Below are positions 26,089 to 33,955 of a stretch of 64,000 nt of DNA, in pieces (within the stretch, counting starts at the first letter, position 1; each line of letters opens with the position of its first letter). The notes under the pieces were generated by a model. It was not told where the DNA came from. It ran no database searches and was given only the letters and a program-made list of their open reading frames with translations. Made by a program: the position numbers and the translations under genes. The stretch is from Mesorhizobium sp. INR15. GTDB taxonomy: Bacteria; Pseudomonadota; Alphaproteobacteria; Rhizobiales; Rhizobiaceae. The stretch covers positions 5,714,001 to 5,778,000 of the forward strand of contig NZ_CP045496.1 of assembly GCF_015500075.1 (NCBI RefSeq), given 5' to 3'.

Positions 26089-26655
26089 CTACTCCCGCGA
26101 AATAATCTCCTGGCCATCGATGACCAGCCTGAGGCCGAGGTCGCCGGCCCGGCGGCGAGCGAGGAATCGCGGGCGGCGCGACGTTGAAACACGGCCCTTG
26201 CGGCGATCCTGCGCCGGCAGCGTCTTGATGGCGGCGCCAAGCGATTCCTCAAGCGTGCGGGCAATGCCGTCCGATTCGATCAGCAGCATCGGCAAGCGGT
26301 AGGCATCGGCCCAGGCGCGCCAGTCGGCGGCGACATCCTCCAGATCATCGGCCACCAGCAGCGGCACCGAAAGCATCGGGTCGTTGTGCAGCAACTCAAG
26401 CGTCACCGTGACATTGCCTTCCGGGTCCTCCATGGCGCGGGCGGCGACGCCGCGAAACGCGTTGGCGGGCAGAGCGATGATCGCCGGCACGCCGCTCATC
26501 TCGAGCAAGCGGCGGATGACAGCGCCACGCTGGTCGATGGTGAAGGTCACGTCGCCATAGTCGTCGCGAGTGGCGTAGCTCACCACTTGCGGCAGGCGGA
26601 ACGGGTCGAGGCGCATGTTGCGTCCCGCCCAGACGGGCTTCAGTCCGGTGTTCAT
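26089..26655 (-). CDS. DUF6101 family protein
   Basis: A 188-residue protein conserved in Rhizobiales (DUF6101) with no known role. It begins near WAGRNMRLDPFRLPQVVSY, has the Gly/Asp-rich DYGDVTFTIDQRGAVIRR, and ends in a strongly basic tail (DRRKGRVSTSRRPRFLARRR). No catalytic motif, signal peptide or membrane span is recognised. It is convergent with ubiA, 6 bases away. Start ATG 26653-26655, with no strong ribosome site seen. Confidence 0.78.
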   Translation of the reverse strand: MNTGLKPVWAGRNMRLDPFRLPQVVSYATRDDYGDVTFTIDQRGAVIRRLLEMSGVPAIIALPANAFRGVAARAMEDPEGNVTVTLELLHNDPMLSVPLLVADDLEDVAADWRAWADAYRLPMLLIESDGIARTLEESLGAAIKTLPAQDRRKGRVSTSRRPRFLARRRAGDLGLRLVIDGQEIISRE

Positions 26656-26838
26656 CTAGTGCCTTCCTGTCTCTCCTGAGAGCCGGTGTCCGGTTCTCTC
26701 CGGGCCGGTTTTTCCAGCCTCGTTTGTGAGGAGACAGTAGCGCGGGGTCCTTACCGCCGCGCTTAAGAAAGTCGGTTAAATTTTGCTGATCTCAGGGATG
26801 GTTATCGGAATGCCACCAGGCACAAGATGTTGAAAGGA

Positions 26839-28269
26839 TCAGATAACCTTACCGGGATTCATGATCCCGGCCGGGTCGAAGGCGTGTTTGACCCGGCGCA
26901 TCAAATCGATCGCCATCGGCGGCGCCGTGGCGATCAATTCATCCCGCTTCAGTTGGCCGATCCCGTGCTCGGCCGAGATCGAACCCTGGAAACCGCGCAC
27001 CACGTGGTGCACGGCATCGTTCATGAGGTGATAGAGAGCCAGGAACGCATCATCATCGCCGCCTTCCGGGCGGGAAATGTTGTAGTGCAGATTGCCGTCG
27101 CCCATATGGCCGAAACAGACAACGCGCGCGCCGGGGCTGACCAAAGCCACCGCACCAGCTGCTTTTTCGATGAACCGTGGGATCATTGCCACCGGCACCG
27201 AAATGTCGTGCTTGATCGAAGCGCCCTCCGGCTTTTGCGATTCCGGCAGAACTTCGCGGAAATTCCAGAAGGCGTCCCCCTGTGCGAGGCTCGCCGCGAT
27301 GACGGCATCGCCGAAGAATTCCTGCTCAAGGCCGGCTGAAAGAACGTCTTCGATCAAGCCCCGTGCATCCTCTGCCGAGCGGCCCGACGAAATCTGCATC
27401 AGCACGTACCACGGCCAGTCTTGCGCCAGTGGCCGCACCACACCCTGGGCATGCGCCAGCGTGAAGTCGTATGGCCGCTTGCCGATCAGCTCAAAGGCGG
27501 TAAGCGCGGCACCCGCGCGGTCCATCGCCAGGCTGAACAGAGAGAGTGCGGCTTCAGGCGACGAGAGGCCGACAAAGGCTACCTCGCGCCCCTTCGGTTT
27601 CGGGAACAGCTTGAGCACGGCAGCGGTGATGACGCCAAGCGTGCCTTCCGCGCCGACGAAGAGGTTCTTCAAATCGTAGCCGGTGTTGTCCTTCTTCAGC
27701 TTGCGCAGGTCGTCAAACACCTCTCCCGTCGGCAGCACCACCTCGACGCCAAGGCAGAGTTCCCGCGCATTGCCATAGGCAAGGACGCCTGTTCCACCGG
27801 CATTGGACGAGAGATTGCCGCCGATCTGGCAGGAGCCTTGCGCTGCAAGCGACAGCGGGAACAGCCGGTCGGCTGCGTCGGCGGCTTCCTGCAAGGTCTG
27901 CAGGATAACGCCGGCCTCGACCGTCACGGTGTTGGACAGGACATCGATTTCGCGAATGCGGTTCAGCCGCGACAGCGACAGCACGATTTCGCGGCCGGAT
28001 TTGTCCGGCACCTGGGCGCCGACGAGCCCGGTGTTGCCGCTTTGCGGCACGACGGGCGTTCCGGTTTCGCTGGCCAGGCGCATGATCCGGCTGACCTCCT
28101 CGACGCTGCCCGGGCGCAGCACCAGCGATGTCGCGCCATGCCAGAGCCCGCGCCGTTCAATCAGGTAGGGCGCGATGTCCTGCTGGTCACGCAGCGCGTA
28201 TTTGTCGCCGACGATGGCCGCGAAGCGGGTTGCGAGGGCGGGGTCGAGATTTTCTGAGGCTTCGGTCAT
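26839..28269 (-). CDS. FAD-linked D-2-hydroxyacid dehydrogenase (GlcD/D2HGDH type)
   Basis: A 476-residue flavoprotein of the VAO/D-lactate dehydrogenase group. The FAD-binding PP-loop is VPQSGNTGLVGAQVPD near residue 82, with SCQIGGNLSSNAGGTG near residue 140; the C-terminal substrate domain has CFGHMGDGNLHYN near residue 400 and SAEHGIGQLKRDEL near residue 445. Candidates include D-2-hydroxyglutarate, D-lactate or glycolate dehydrogenase; no single substrate is supported. It follows the Sua5-type gene by 9 bases, an arrangement common in Rhizobiales. Confidence 0.93.
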   Translation of the reverse strand: MTEASENLDPALATRFAAIVGDKYALRDQQDIAPYLIERRGLWHGATSLVLRPGSVEEVSRIMRLASETGTPVVPQSGNTGLVGAQVPDKSGREIVLSLSRLNRIREIDVLSNTVTVEAGVILQTLQEAADAADRLFPLSLAAQGSCQIGGNLSSNAGGTGVLAYGNARELCLGVEVVLPTGEVFDDLRKLKKDNTGYDLKNLFVGAEGTLGVITAAVLKLFPKPKGREVAFVGLSSPEAALSLFSLAMDRAGAALTAFELIGKRPYDFTLAHAQGVVRPLAQDWPWYVLMQISSGRSAEDARGLIEDVLSAGLEQEFFGDAVIAASLAQGDAFWNFREVLPESQKPEGASIKHDISVPVAMIPRFIEKAAGAVALVSPGARVVCFGHMGDGNLHYNISRPEGGDDDAFLALYHLMNDAVHHVVRGFQGSISAEHGIGQLKRDELIATAPPMAIDLMRRVKHAFDPAGIMNPGKVI

Positions 28270-28278
28270 CTGGGAACG

Positions 28279-29253
28279 CTATGTCTCGGAGGGGATGATG
28301 TCACGCGGCGCGGCGGCACGCGAAAGCCGATCGTTGATCGCTTCGCCCAGCCCGTCGAATGGAATTGGCTCGACGGCGATGGTTTTGGCGCCGCTGCGGT
28401 CGAGATCCTGCATATAGGCAAAGAGATTGGCCGCGGCCTCGCGCAGATCACCTGACACAGACAGGTTTTTCAGGGCGACCACTGCTTGCCAGCCCTCGGC
28501 CCGCCGGCCGCCAAAGGCCAGCAAGGCCTCGCCTGCCTCGACTTTTTCGGCGTTGAGCCGCATTGCCGCGCCCGGCGCGTAGTGCGAGGCGAGCATGCCC
28601 GGCGCTTCGATGCCCGCCACGGCACCGCGCAGCAGCTTCATGCCGACGGCCGCTTCGATCTCCTCGGCGGCGACGCCACCTGGCCTGAGTAGCCGCAACG
28701 TTCCGGCCTCGACCTTGACGATGGTCGATTCCAGCCCGACCGGCGTCGCACCGCCGTCGACCACCAGCTTGATCCGGCTGCCGAGATCGGCGGCCACGGC
28801 TTCAGCCGTTGTCGCGCTGATTTTACCCGATGAATTGGCGCTGGGCGCGGCTAGAGGATGGCCGAGCCTGGCGATCAACTCGCCACCGAATCCTCTCGGC
28901 ATGCGCAAGGCGATCGTGTCGAGCCCGGCGGTGACCAGCGGGTGAATGCCGTTGCCGGGCCGCTGTGGCAGCACCAGTGTCAGTGGACCCGGCCAGAATG
29001 CCCGCGCCAGCTTTTCCGACAGCGGATCGAACCGGGCAATGCGTTCCGCCATTGCCAGATCGGCCACATGCGCGATCAACGGATTAAAGCGCGGCCGGCC
29101 CTTGGCCTCGAAAATGCGCGCCACGCCGACGCCATTGGTTGCATCGCCGGCGAGCCCGTAAACGGTTTCCGTCGGAATCGCGACGACATCGCCGCCCGCC
29201 AGCAAGGCCAGCGCCCGCTCCATTGCCTCGCCGACGGCAAGTATTTCTGCCAC
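28279..29253 (-). CDS. L-threonylcarbamoyladenylate synthase (Sua5/TsaC family)
   Basis: This enzyme makes threonylcarbamoyl-AMP for the t6A37 modification of tRNAs that read ANN codons. The 324 residues contain the YrdC domain: IPTETVYGLAGDATN near residue 26, KGRPRFNPLIAHV, LPQRPGNGIHPL, APSANSSGKISATTA near residue 137 and the binding-pocket STIVKVEAGTLRLLRPG. The extra C-terminal Sua5 domain (MLASHYAPG onward) makes it the longer form. GTG start 29251-29253. It is cotranscribed with the FAD-linked dehydrogenase. Confidence 0.94.
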   Translation of the reverse strand: MAEILAVGEAMERALALLAGGDVVAIPTETVYGLAGDATNGVGVARIFEAKGRPRFNPLIAHVADLAMAERIARFDPLSEKLARAFWPGPLTLVLPQRPGNGIHPLVTAGLDTIALRMPRGFGGELIARLGHPLAAPSANSSGKISATTAEAVAADLGSRIKLVVDGGATPVGLESTIVKVEAGTLRLLRPGGVAAEEIEAAVGMKLLRGAVAGIEAPGMLASHYAPGAAMRLNAEKVEAGEALLAFGGRRAEGWQAVVALKNLSVSGDLREAAANLFAYMQDLDRSGAKTIAVEPIPFDGLGEAINDRLSRAAAPRDIIPSET

Positions 29254-29414
29254 GCGTCACCTCACAGATGCCGGTGCGTAATACGCTGCCGCGCTCGGGG
29301 CAAGTCCGGGCATTGGCGATTTATCAATTCCTAAAATGCTATCTTTCCGTGCAAGCCGGTATCAATCGCCATCCGCTATCGTGCCGGCTTGCTGGGCAAA
29401 GGGGAGCTGTTATC

Positions 29415-29945
29415 GTGGCTATGCGTATATTGGGAGCACTGGGCGTCACTCTGGTGGCGATGACCACCGTGGCGCAGGCCTCGTCGCTGGTTTTTCCCGC
29501 CGCATCATCCTCGACGCCTTCCATCGTCTGGATCGGTGCGCCCAAGACGGCGGAGACGGCTGCAGCCAGCACAACCAAAGCCGGTGATGTGCAGCATGCG
29601 CGATCGGTCGTAGCGCTCGGCGACAAGATCCCTGACGTGACCTATGAAAAAGTGGCGGCGATCCCCGACAAACCAGCGCCGAGCCATGGGCCCGTGCAGG
29701 CCCCGATGATCATTCGTGGCGGCGTCGTTGGTGGTGCATTCTCCGCCCCGACGCCCAGCAAGGCGCAAGCCACGACCACGGCGCCCGCCGCCGCGCCCGC
29801 CGCCGCGCCAGCCAAGGCAACGGCCACTGCCTCGGCAGCGCCGACGCGAGCGCCCAATGGCGAGAAGGCTGCCGCTGCGGGCCGGTCGCCTCCGGCGGCA
29901 CAAAAGCCGCAACCGCCCATCCCCGGCGTCGGCGAAGCCAAGTAG
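29415..29945 (+). CDS. secreted Ala/Pro-rich hypothetical protein
   Basis: A 176-residue exported protein: signal peptide MRILGALGVTLVAMTTVAQA, then a region with FPAASSSTPSIVWIGAPK, a short conserved-looking patch SVVALGDKIPDVTYEKVAA, and a low-complexity Ala/Pro/Thr C-terminal half. No domain is recognised. It may be a periplasmic linker-type protein. GTG 29415 has GGGGAG 8 bases upstream; ATG 29421 is the alternative. It is divergent from the Sua5-type gene. Confidence 0.65.
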   Translation: MAMRILGALGVTLVAMTTVAQASSLVFPAASSSTPSIVWIGAPKTAETAAASTTKAGDVQHARSVVALGDKIPDVTYEKVAAIPDKPAPSHGPVQAPMIIRGGVVGGAFSAPTPSKAQATTTAPAAAPAAAPAKATATASAAPTRAPNGEKAAAAGRSPPAAQKPQPPIPGVGEAK

Positions 29946-29961
29946 CCGAAGCGCTTATCAA

Positions 29962-30081
29962 TCAACTTGACGCCAGTCCGGCGCCCGGCGCACCATTGCT
30001 CGGAGCCTTGGCCGACCGTATAGCGCGGCGAAGCATCGCCGCCCGAATTTCGGCAATCAGCTCCGGCAGACCGTATTTCAT
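29962..30081 (-). CDS. candidate 39-residue small ORF
   Basis: A frame on the minus strand encodes MKYGLPELIAEIRAAMLRR followed by a basic then small-residue tail ending in LASS. It has an amphipathic helix pattern and fills the gap between two plus-strand genes. The upstream ribosome site is weak and no homologue is recognised, so this may be chance in GC-rich DNA. Confidence 0.28.
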   Translation of the reverse strand: MKYGLPELIAEIRAAMLRRAIRSAKAPSNGAPGAGLASS

Positions 30082-30105
30082 CACTCAGGGCAAAGGGGTT
30101 TTAAC

Positions 30106-30495
30106 ATGAGCAAGCCAAGAACCATCACCATGGCCGGCCTTCTGCTGGCATCACTGCTGGGCGTCGGCGCCGCCCATGCCGACGACATGCTGGGGTCCTA
30201 TGTCGCCCGCATTTCCGACCGGGATCATCACGCCAGCGACGGCTACGCGCTGGACAATGCAGCGCAGATGGTGCGGCAGGACCGTGCCAACTGGCACAAG
30301 TTCCACCAGCGCGACAGCGACGACGAAGGCGATGGATGGTTCCGGACCAATGATCAGCGGGCTCAGTTGCAGCGCATGCTGGAGCGCGGCGGCGCGATGA
30401 GCGCATCGACCAAGCGCGCCATCGTCAATGGTGAACCGTTGATACAGGTCGACGTCTATGAAGACAGCGTGCGCGTCAGCATTCTCGAAAATTGA
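30106..30495 (+). CDS. periplasmic hypothetical protein
   Basis: A 129-residue protein with a good signal peptide (MAGLLLASLLGVGAAHADDM) preceded by a basic start. The mature part is hydrophilic, with YVARISDRDHHASDGYALDN, a Trp-His pair and a C-terminal EPLIQVDVYEDSVRVSILEN that looks like paired beta strands. No family is recognised. AAAGGGG precedes ATG 30106 and a terminator follows the stop, so it is a complete single-gene unit. Confidence 0.7.
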   Translation: MSKPRTITMAGLLLASLLGVGAAHADDMLGSYVARISDRDHHASDGYALDNAAQMVRQDRANWHKFHQRDSDDEGDGWFRTNDQRAQLQRMLERGGAMSASTKRAIVNGEPLIQVDVYEDSVRVSILEN

Positions 30496-30503
30496 ATAAG
30501 AAA

Positions 30504-30525
30504 GGGCGGCGCCTGCGCGCCGCCC
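30504..30525. terminator. GC-rich terminator hairpin
   Basis: A 9-bp perfect stem GGGCGGCGC/GCGCCGCCC with a CTGC loop follows the stop at 30495 and separates it from the convergent acidic-protein gene, so it can serve both. Confidence 0.7.
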
Positions 30526-30560
30526 ACTCTCGTCGACAAAGATTCTTGCCGGCTGAAATT

Positions 30561-30902
30561 TCAGGCAGCGACTTCTTCGTCGGTGTCGTCTTCGGCGGTC
30601 TCTTCGTCGGACTCGTCTTCTTCGGCTTCGCCATCTTCAGCCTTCACGCTGTCGTCGGCGTCGTCTTCTTCATCTTCCTCGTCTTCGTCCTCATCGTCAC
30701 CCAAAAGAGTGGCGGTTTCGGCGTCGCCTTCGTCAGACTCTTCGCCGTCTTCATCGTCGCCGTCTTCGTCGTCATCCGACATATCGGCGGCTTCGACCGT
30801 GGCAGCGGCGGCGTGATCGAGGGTGGTTTCGGAAGCGGATTCAAGCGCCCCCGCAGCGCTTGAGGTTTCTTCAGTCACTTCGATTTCGTGATCGGAATTC
30901 AT
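30561..30902 (-). CDS. highly acidic Asp/Glu-rich protein
   Basis: A 113-residue protein whose second half is almost entirely Asp and Glu (for example DDDEDGDDEDGEESDEGD and DEDEDEEDEEDDADD), with no signal peptide or membrane span. Such low-complexity acidic proteins are probably disordered; possible roles are DNA mimicry, metal or cation binding or chaperoning, none shown. GGAGG precedes ATG 30900-30902, so the longer frame up to 31124 is not used. It follows glyS on the same strand by 121 bases. Confidence 0.7.
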   Translation of the reverse strand: MNSDHEIEVTEETSSAAGALESASETTLDHAAAATVEAADMSDDDEDGDDEDGEESDEGDAETATLLGDDEDEDEEDEEDDADDSVKAEDGEAEEDESDEETAEDDTDEEVAA

Positions 30903-31023
30903 GGAAGCCTCCGTGGGTTGGGGAACATGTCCCTTTTGCCACGGAGAGATCATCGTCATATGACTGTAAGCCGGCTCGAATGGCCGGCCGGACGATATTT
31001 TTTCCGGGCGCCTGAAGCTCGTT

Positions 31024-33402
31024 TTATCCGGCGATCTTGGAGAAATCCGCGACCTGATCTGTGGCCGCGCGGATGCGGGCGAGCAGCGCCAGACGGTTGG
31101 CGCGTACGGCCAAGTCCTCATCATTCACGAGAACGCGTTCAAAGAATGAATCAACGGGTTCGCGCAAAACGCTAAGCGCCAGCATGGCGCCGGAATAGTC
31201 TTCGTTGTGAATCGCTTGGCCGGCTTCCTTCTCGGCTTGATTCACCGCCGCAAACAGCGACTTCTCGGCATCCTCGCGAAACAACGCCGGCTCAACAGTC
31301 TCGGCGACCACCGTTTTCTTCTTCTCCTCGGCGGCCAGAATGTTGGCCGCGCGCTTGGTGCCGGCGAGCAGGTTCTTGCCATCCTCGGTGTCGAGGAATT
31401 TGCCCAGCGCTTCAACGCGGCGAACGATCCGCAGGAGGTCATCGGACCGCGGCGTGATGACCGCGTCGATGAGGTCATGCCGTGCGCCCTGATCGCGGAG
31501 ATAGACCTTCAGGCGATCGTGGAAGAAGGAAAGAAGATCATTCGTGAACGGAGCCAACGAGGCCTCCAGTTCCATGACGCGCTGCCCATCGAAGAACTCT
31601 CGTTCCGGGTCGGCAGCACCAAAGGTCTCAGATGCTGCCTTATTGAGGCCGTCCTTCACCAACCTGGCGACAAGGCCTGATTCCGGCAAAAGGCGGCTTT
31701 CCCCCCGGTATTCCTTGATCCGGGCATCCAGCATCGCCACGACGCCTCTGGCCTGCGCACCTTCACCAGAACGTTCATAGGCAGAAAGCGCCGCCGCGAC
31801 GGTCGCGGCAATGGCGACACTGAAGGAGAGCTTGATCTTGTTTTCAAGCACGATCCTCACCACCCCCAGCGCAGCGCGGCGCAATGCATAGGGGTCCTTC
31901 GATCCGGTCGGCTTTTCATCGATAGCCCAGAAGCCAACCAATGTGTCGAGCTTGTCGGCGAGTGCGACAGCGACGGACACCGGATCGGTCGGCACTCGGT
32001 CGGATGGGCCCTGCGGCTTGTAATGCTCCTCGATCGCGGCGGCCACGCTCGCATGCTCGCCTTGCAGCAGCGCGTATTTGCGGCCCATGGCGCCTTGCAG
32101 TTCCGGGAATTCGCCAACCACTTCGGTCGTGAGGTCAGCTTTGGCCAGGACTGCGGCGCGGCGTGCAAGGGTGGGCTCAGCGCCGACAACCGGCGCGATC
32201 TCGTTCGCCAGGTTGCTCATGCGCTCCACCCGTTCGCCCTGCGTGCCAAGCTTGGCGTGGAACGTCACATTGAGATGATCCAGGCGGGCCATGCGCTGAT
32301 CGAGCGGCTTCTTCAGGTCAAGTCCGAATTTTTCCGCCGAGGTCTGCAACTGGTCGAGATCGGGCAGATCGCCCTGGTCGGTCTTCCAGAAATAGAGCGC
32401 ATCCGACAATCGCGCGCGCACAACCTTGCCGTTGCCGTGGGCAATTTCCTTGCCACCATCGCTGGCCTCGATGTTGGCGGTCAGCAGGAAGCGGTTGGAA
32501 AGGTCTTCGCCAACGCCTTGCGGGCGGGTGACGAAGCACTTCTGGTTGGCGCGGATGGTCAGTCGGATCACTTCGGCCGGAATGGCGAGGAAAGCCTGCT
32601 CGAATTCGCCCATCAGCACGACAGGCCATTCGACGAGGCCCGACACTTCTTCCAACAGCCCCTCGTCTTCGACCAGTTCAAGGCCGTTGGCGAAGGCGAG
32701 GTTTTTCGCGTCGGCAAGGATGATCTCCTTGCGCCGGTCAGCGTCGAGCACGACCTTGGCCGCCTCCAGCTTGGTAACGTAGTCGTCAAAGCGGCGCACG
32801 ACGATTTCGCCCGGCGCGTGAAAGCGGTGGCCGTACGTGATGTTGCCCGAGCGGATGCCGTCGATCTCGAAGTCGACGACCACCGGTTCCTCGGTCTCCG
32901 GGCCGAAAGTGCACAGGATCGACTGCAGCGGCCGAACCCAGCGCAGCGAACCGGGCTTCGCCGAGGCCGGCCCCCAGCGCATAGATTTCGGCCACGGGAA
33001 GCCACGGATAATGCCTGGCACCAGCTCGGCGATGATCTCTTCGGCCGCCCTGCCCGGCTTCGAGATATGGGCGACGTAGAAATCGCCCTTCTTCGGGTCG
33101 GAGTGGACATGCGCTTCGGCAATGGAGGACAGACCGGCCTTGCGCAGAAAGCCTTGCACCGCCTGTTCGGGCGCCGTTGTCGCGGGACCCTTGATCTCCT
33201 CGCTTATATCCTTCGAGCGCGCCGTGAGGCCTCTGACATCGAGCGTCAGACGGCGCGGCGTCCAATATTCGCGCGCCGCTTCATAGGTGAGCCCAGCCTC
33301 GACCAGACCGTCGGTCAGCATCTTCTTCAGGTCGCCCGCCGCCTTGCGCTGCATGCGCGCGGGGATTTCCTCGGAGCGAAGTTCGAGCAAAAGATCCGGC
33401 AT
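31024..33402 (-). CDS. glyS: glycyl-tRNA synthetase beta subunit
   Basis: GlyS is the 792-residue large subunit of the alpha2beta2 glycyl-tRNA synthetase and binds tRNA-Gly. Family segments in order: MPDLLLELRSEEIPARMQ, YEAAREYWTPRRLTLDVRG, KGDFYVAHISKPGR, FPWPKSMRWG and YGHRFHAPGEIVVRR, then an HD-like region (RRAAVLAKADLTTEVVGEFP) and the C-terminal anticodon-binding helices. GTGGAG lies 8 bases before the ATG. The start overlaps the stop of an upstream short ORF (TAATG), implying coupled translation. glyQ lies upstream. Confidence 0.97.
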   Translation of the reverse strand: MPDLLLELRSEEIPARMQRKAAGDLKKMLTDGLVEAGLTYEAAREYWTPRRLTLDVRGLTARSKDISEEIKGPATTAPEQAVQGFLRKAGLSSIAEAHVHSDPKKGDFYVAHISKPGRAAEEIIAELVPGIIRGFPWPKSMRWGPASAKPGSLRWVRPLQSILCTFGPETEEPVVVDFEIDGIRSGNITYGHRFHAPGEIVVRRFDDYVTKLEAAKVVLDADRRKEIILADAKNLAFANGLELVEDEGLLEEVSGLVEWPVVLMGEFEQAFLAIPAEVIRLTIRANQKCFVTRPQGVGEDLSNRFLLTANIEASDGGKEIAHGNGKVVRARLSDALYFWKTDQGDLPDLDQLQTSAEKFGLDLKKPLDQRMARLDHLNVTFHAKLGTQGERVERMSNLANEIAPVVGAEPTLARRAAVLAKADLTTEVVGEFPELQGAMGRKYALLQGEHASVAAAIEEHYKPQGPSDRVPTDPVSVAVALADKLDTLVGFWAIDEKPTGSKDPYALRRAALGVVRIVLENKIKLSFSVAIAATVAAALSAYERSGEGAQARGVVAMLDARIKEYRGESRLLPESGLVARLVKDGLNKAASETFGAADPEREFFDGQRVMELEASLAPFTNDLLSFFHDRLKVYLRDQGARHDLIDAVITPRSDDLLRIVRRVEALGKFLDTEDGKNLLAGTKRAANILAAEEKKKTVVAETVEPALFREDAEKSLFAAVNQAEKEAGQAIHNEDYSGAMLALSVLREPVDSFFERVLVNDEDLAVRANRLALLARIRAATDQVADFSKIAG

Positions 33403-33521
33403 TAGAGTTTCTCCACCCGCATGCCTTCTTTCTGTTTGCGCGTCCTCGCGCCTCCGGCGCTGCGGGCGCGCGGCTGGGCGGGGATTTCCTCGGAGCGGAG
33501 TTCTAGAAGCAGGTCAGGCAT
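33402..33521 (-). CDS. leader ORF duplicating the GlyS N-terminus
   Basis: A 39-residue ORF starts MPDLLLELRSEEIPA, identical to the first 15 residues of GlyS, then continues QPRARSAGGARTRKQKEG and ends MRVEKL. The two DNA copies differ at several third or silent positions (CCT/CCG, GAC/GAT, CTG/CTT, CTT/TTG, CTA/CTC, CTC/CTT) yet encode the same peptide. GAGGAG is 6 bases before its ATG, and its TAA overlaps the glyS ATG (TAATG). It could be a regulatory leader peptide or a partial duplication that is translated only incidentally; no homologue is known to me. Confidence 0.55.
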   Translation of the reverse strand: MPDLLLELRSEEIPAQPRARSAGGARTRKQKEGMRVEKL

Positions 33522-33776
33522 CAGGGCTCCTCACCCTCTCTATCGGAGAAGGTCGGCGCGCAGCGCCGGGATGGTGTCTCGAATGCGCGGGGAATAGCAA
33601 CTCGGCTCGCCGCTGTCACCCCGCATGCTGGTTGCCGGCTTCGCCAATTTTACAAAACTCCGGACTGCCTGTCGGGCTGATGCCGCACCGTGCGTCCTTG
33701 GATCAAAGATTTCCATGAACCGAACCCGGCGCTGAAGCGACCCACGCTCAGGCAGAGAACTATTGGCTGGACGACG

Positions 33777-33953
33777 ATGAAAACGGTATCGAGACTTCTG
33801 CAGATCCTGGCACTCAGCGCCTGCTTCGCCGCGCAGGTTCATGGCGCCTTCTCGATGCCTGGCGTCCGCCAAGCCTTGCGGACGATATCCAGCTCGAACA
33901 GCCAGAACCTGTCGCCGATCAGCACGTCGATGGAAATCGCACAGGCAGCGTGA
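33777..33953 (+). CDS. candidate small secreted protein
   Basis: A 58-residue ORF with a convincing signal peptide (MKTVSRLLQILALSACFAA, then QVHG) and a short mature region rich in Ser (ISSSNSQNLSPISTS). GGACGACG is just upstream of the ATG. It ends 3 bases before the convergent glyQ stop. The region around it contains no other supported gene. It may be a real secreted peptide or the remnant of a longer gene. Confidence 0.4.
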   Translation: MKTVSRLLQILALSACFAAQVHGAFSMPGVRQALRTISSSNSQNLSPISTSMEIAQAA

Positions 33954-33955
33954 GG

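Noticed and set aside
30583..30816. Serine-rich plus-strand frame
   Set aside because: It is the complement of the Asp/Glu codons of the acidic protein; Ser runs arise from GAT/GAC/GAA reverse complements.
32023..33405. 460-codon plus-strand frame opposite glyS
   Set aside because: Antisense shadow of glyS with no domain and no ribosome site.
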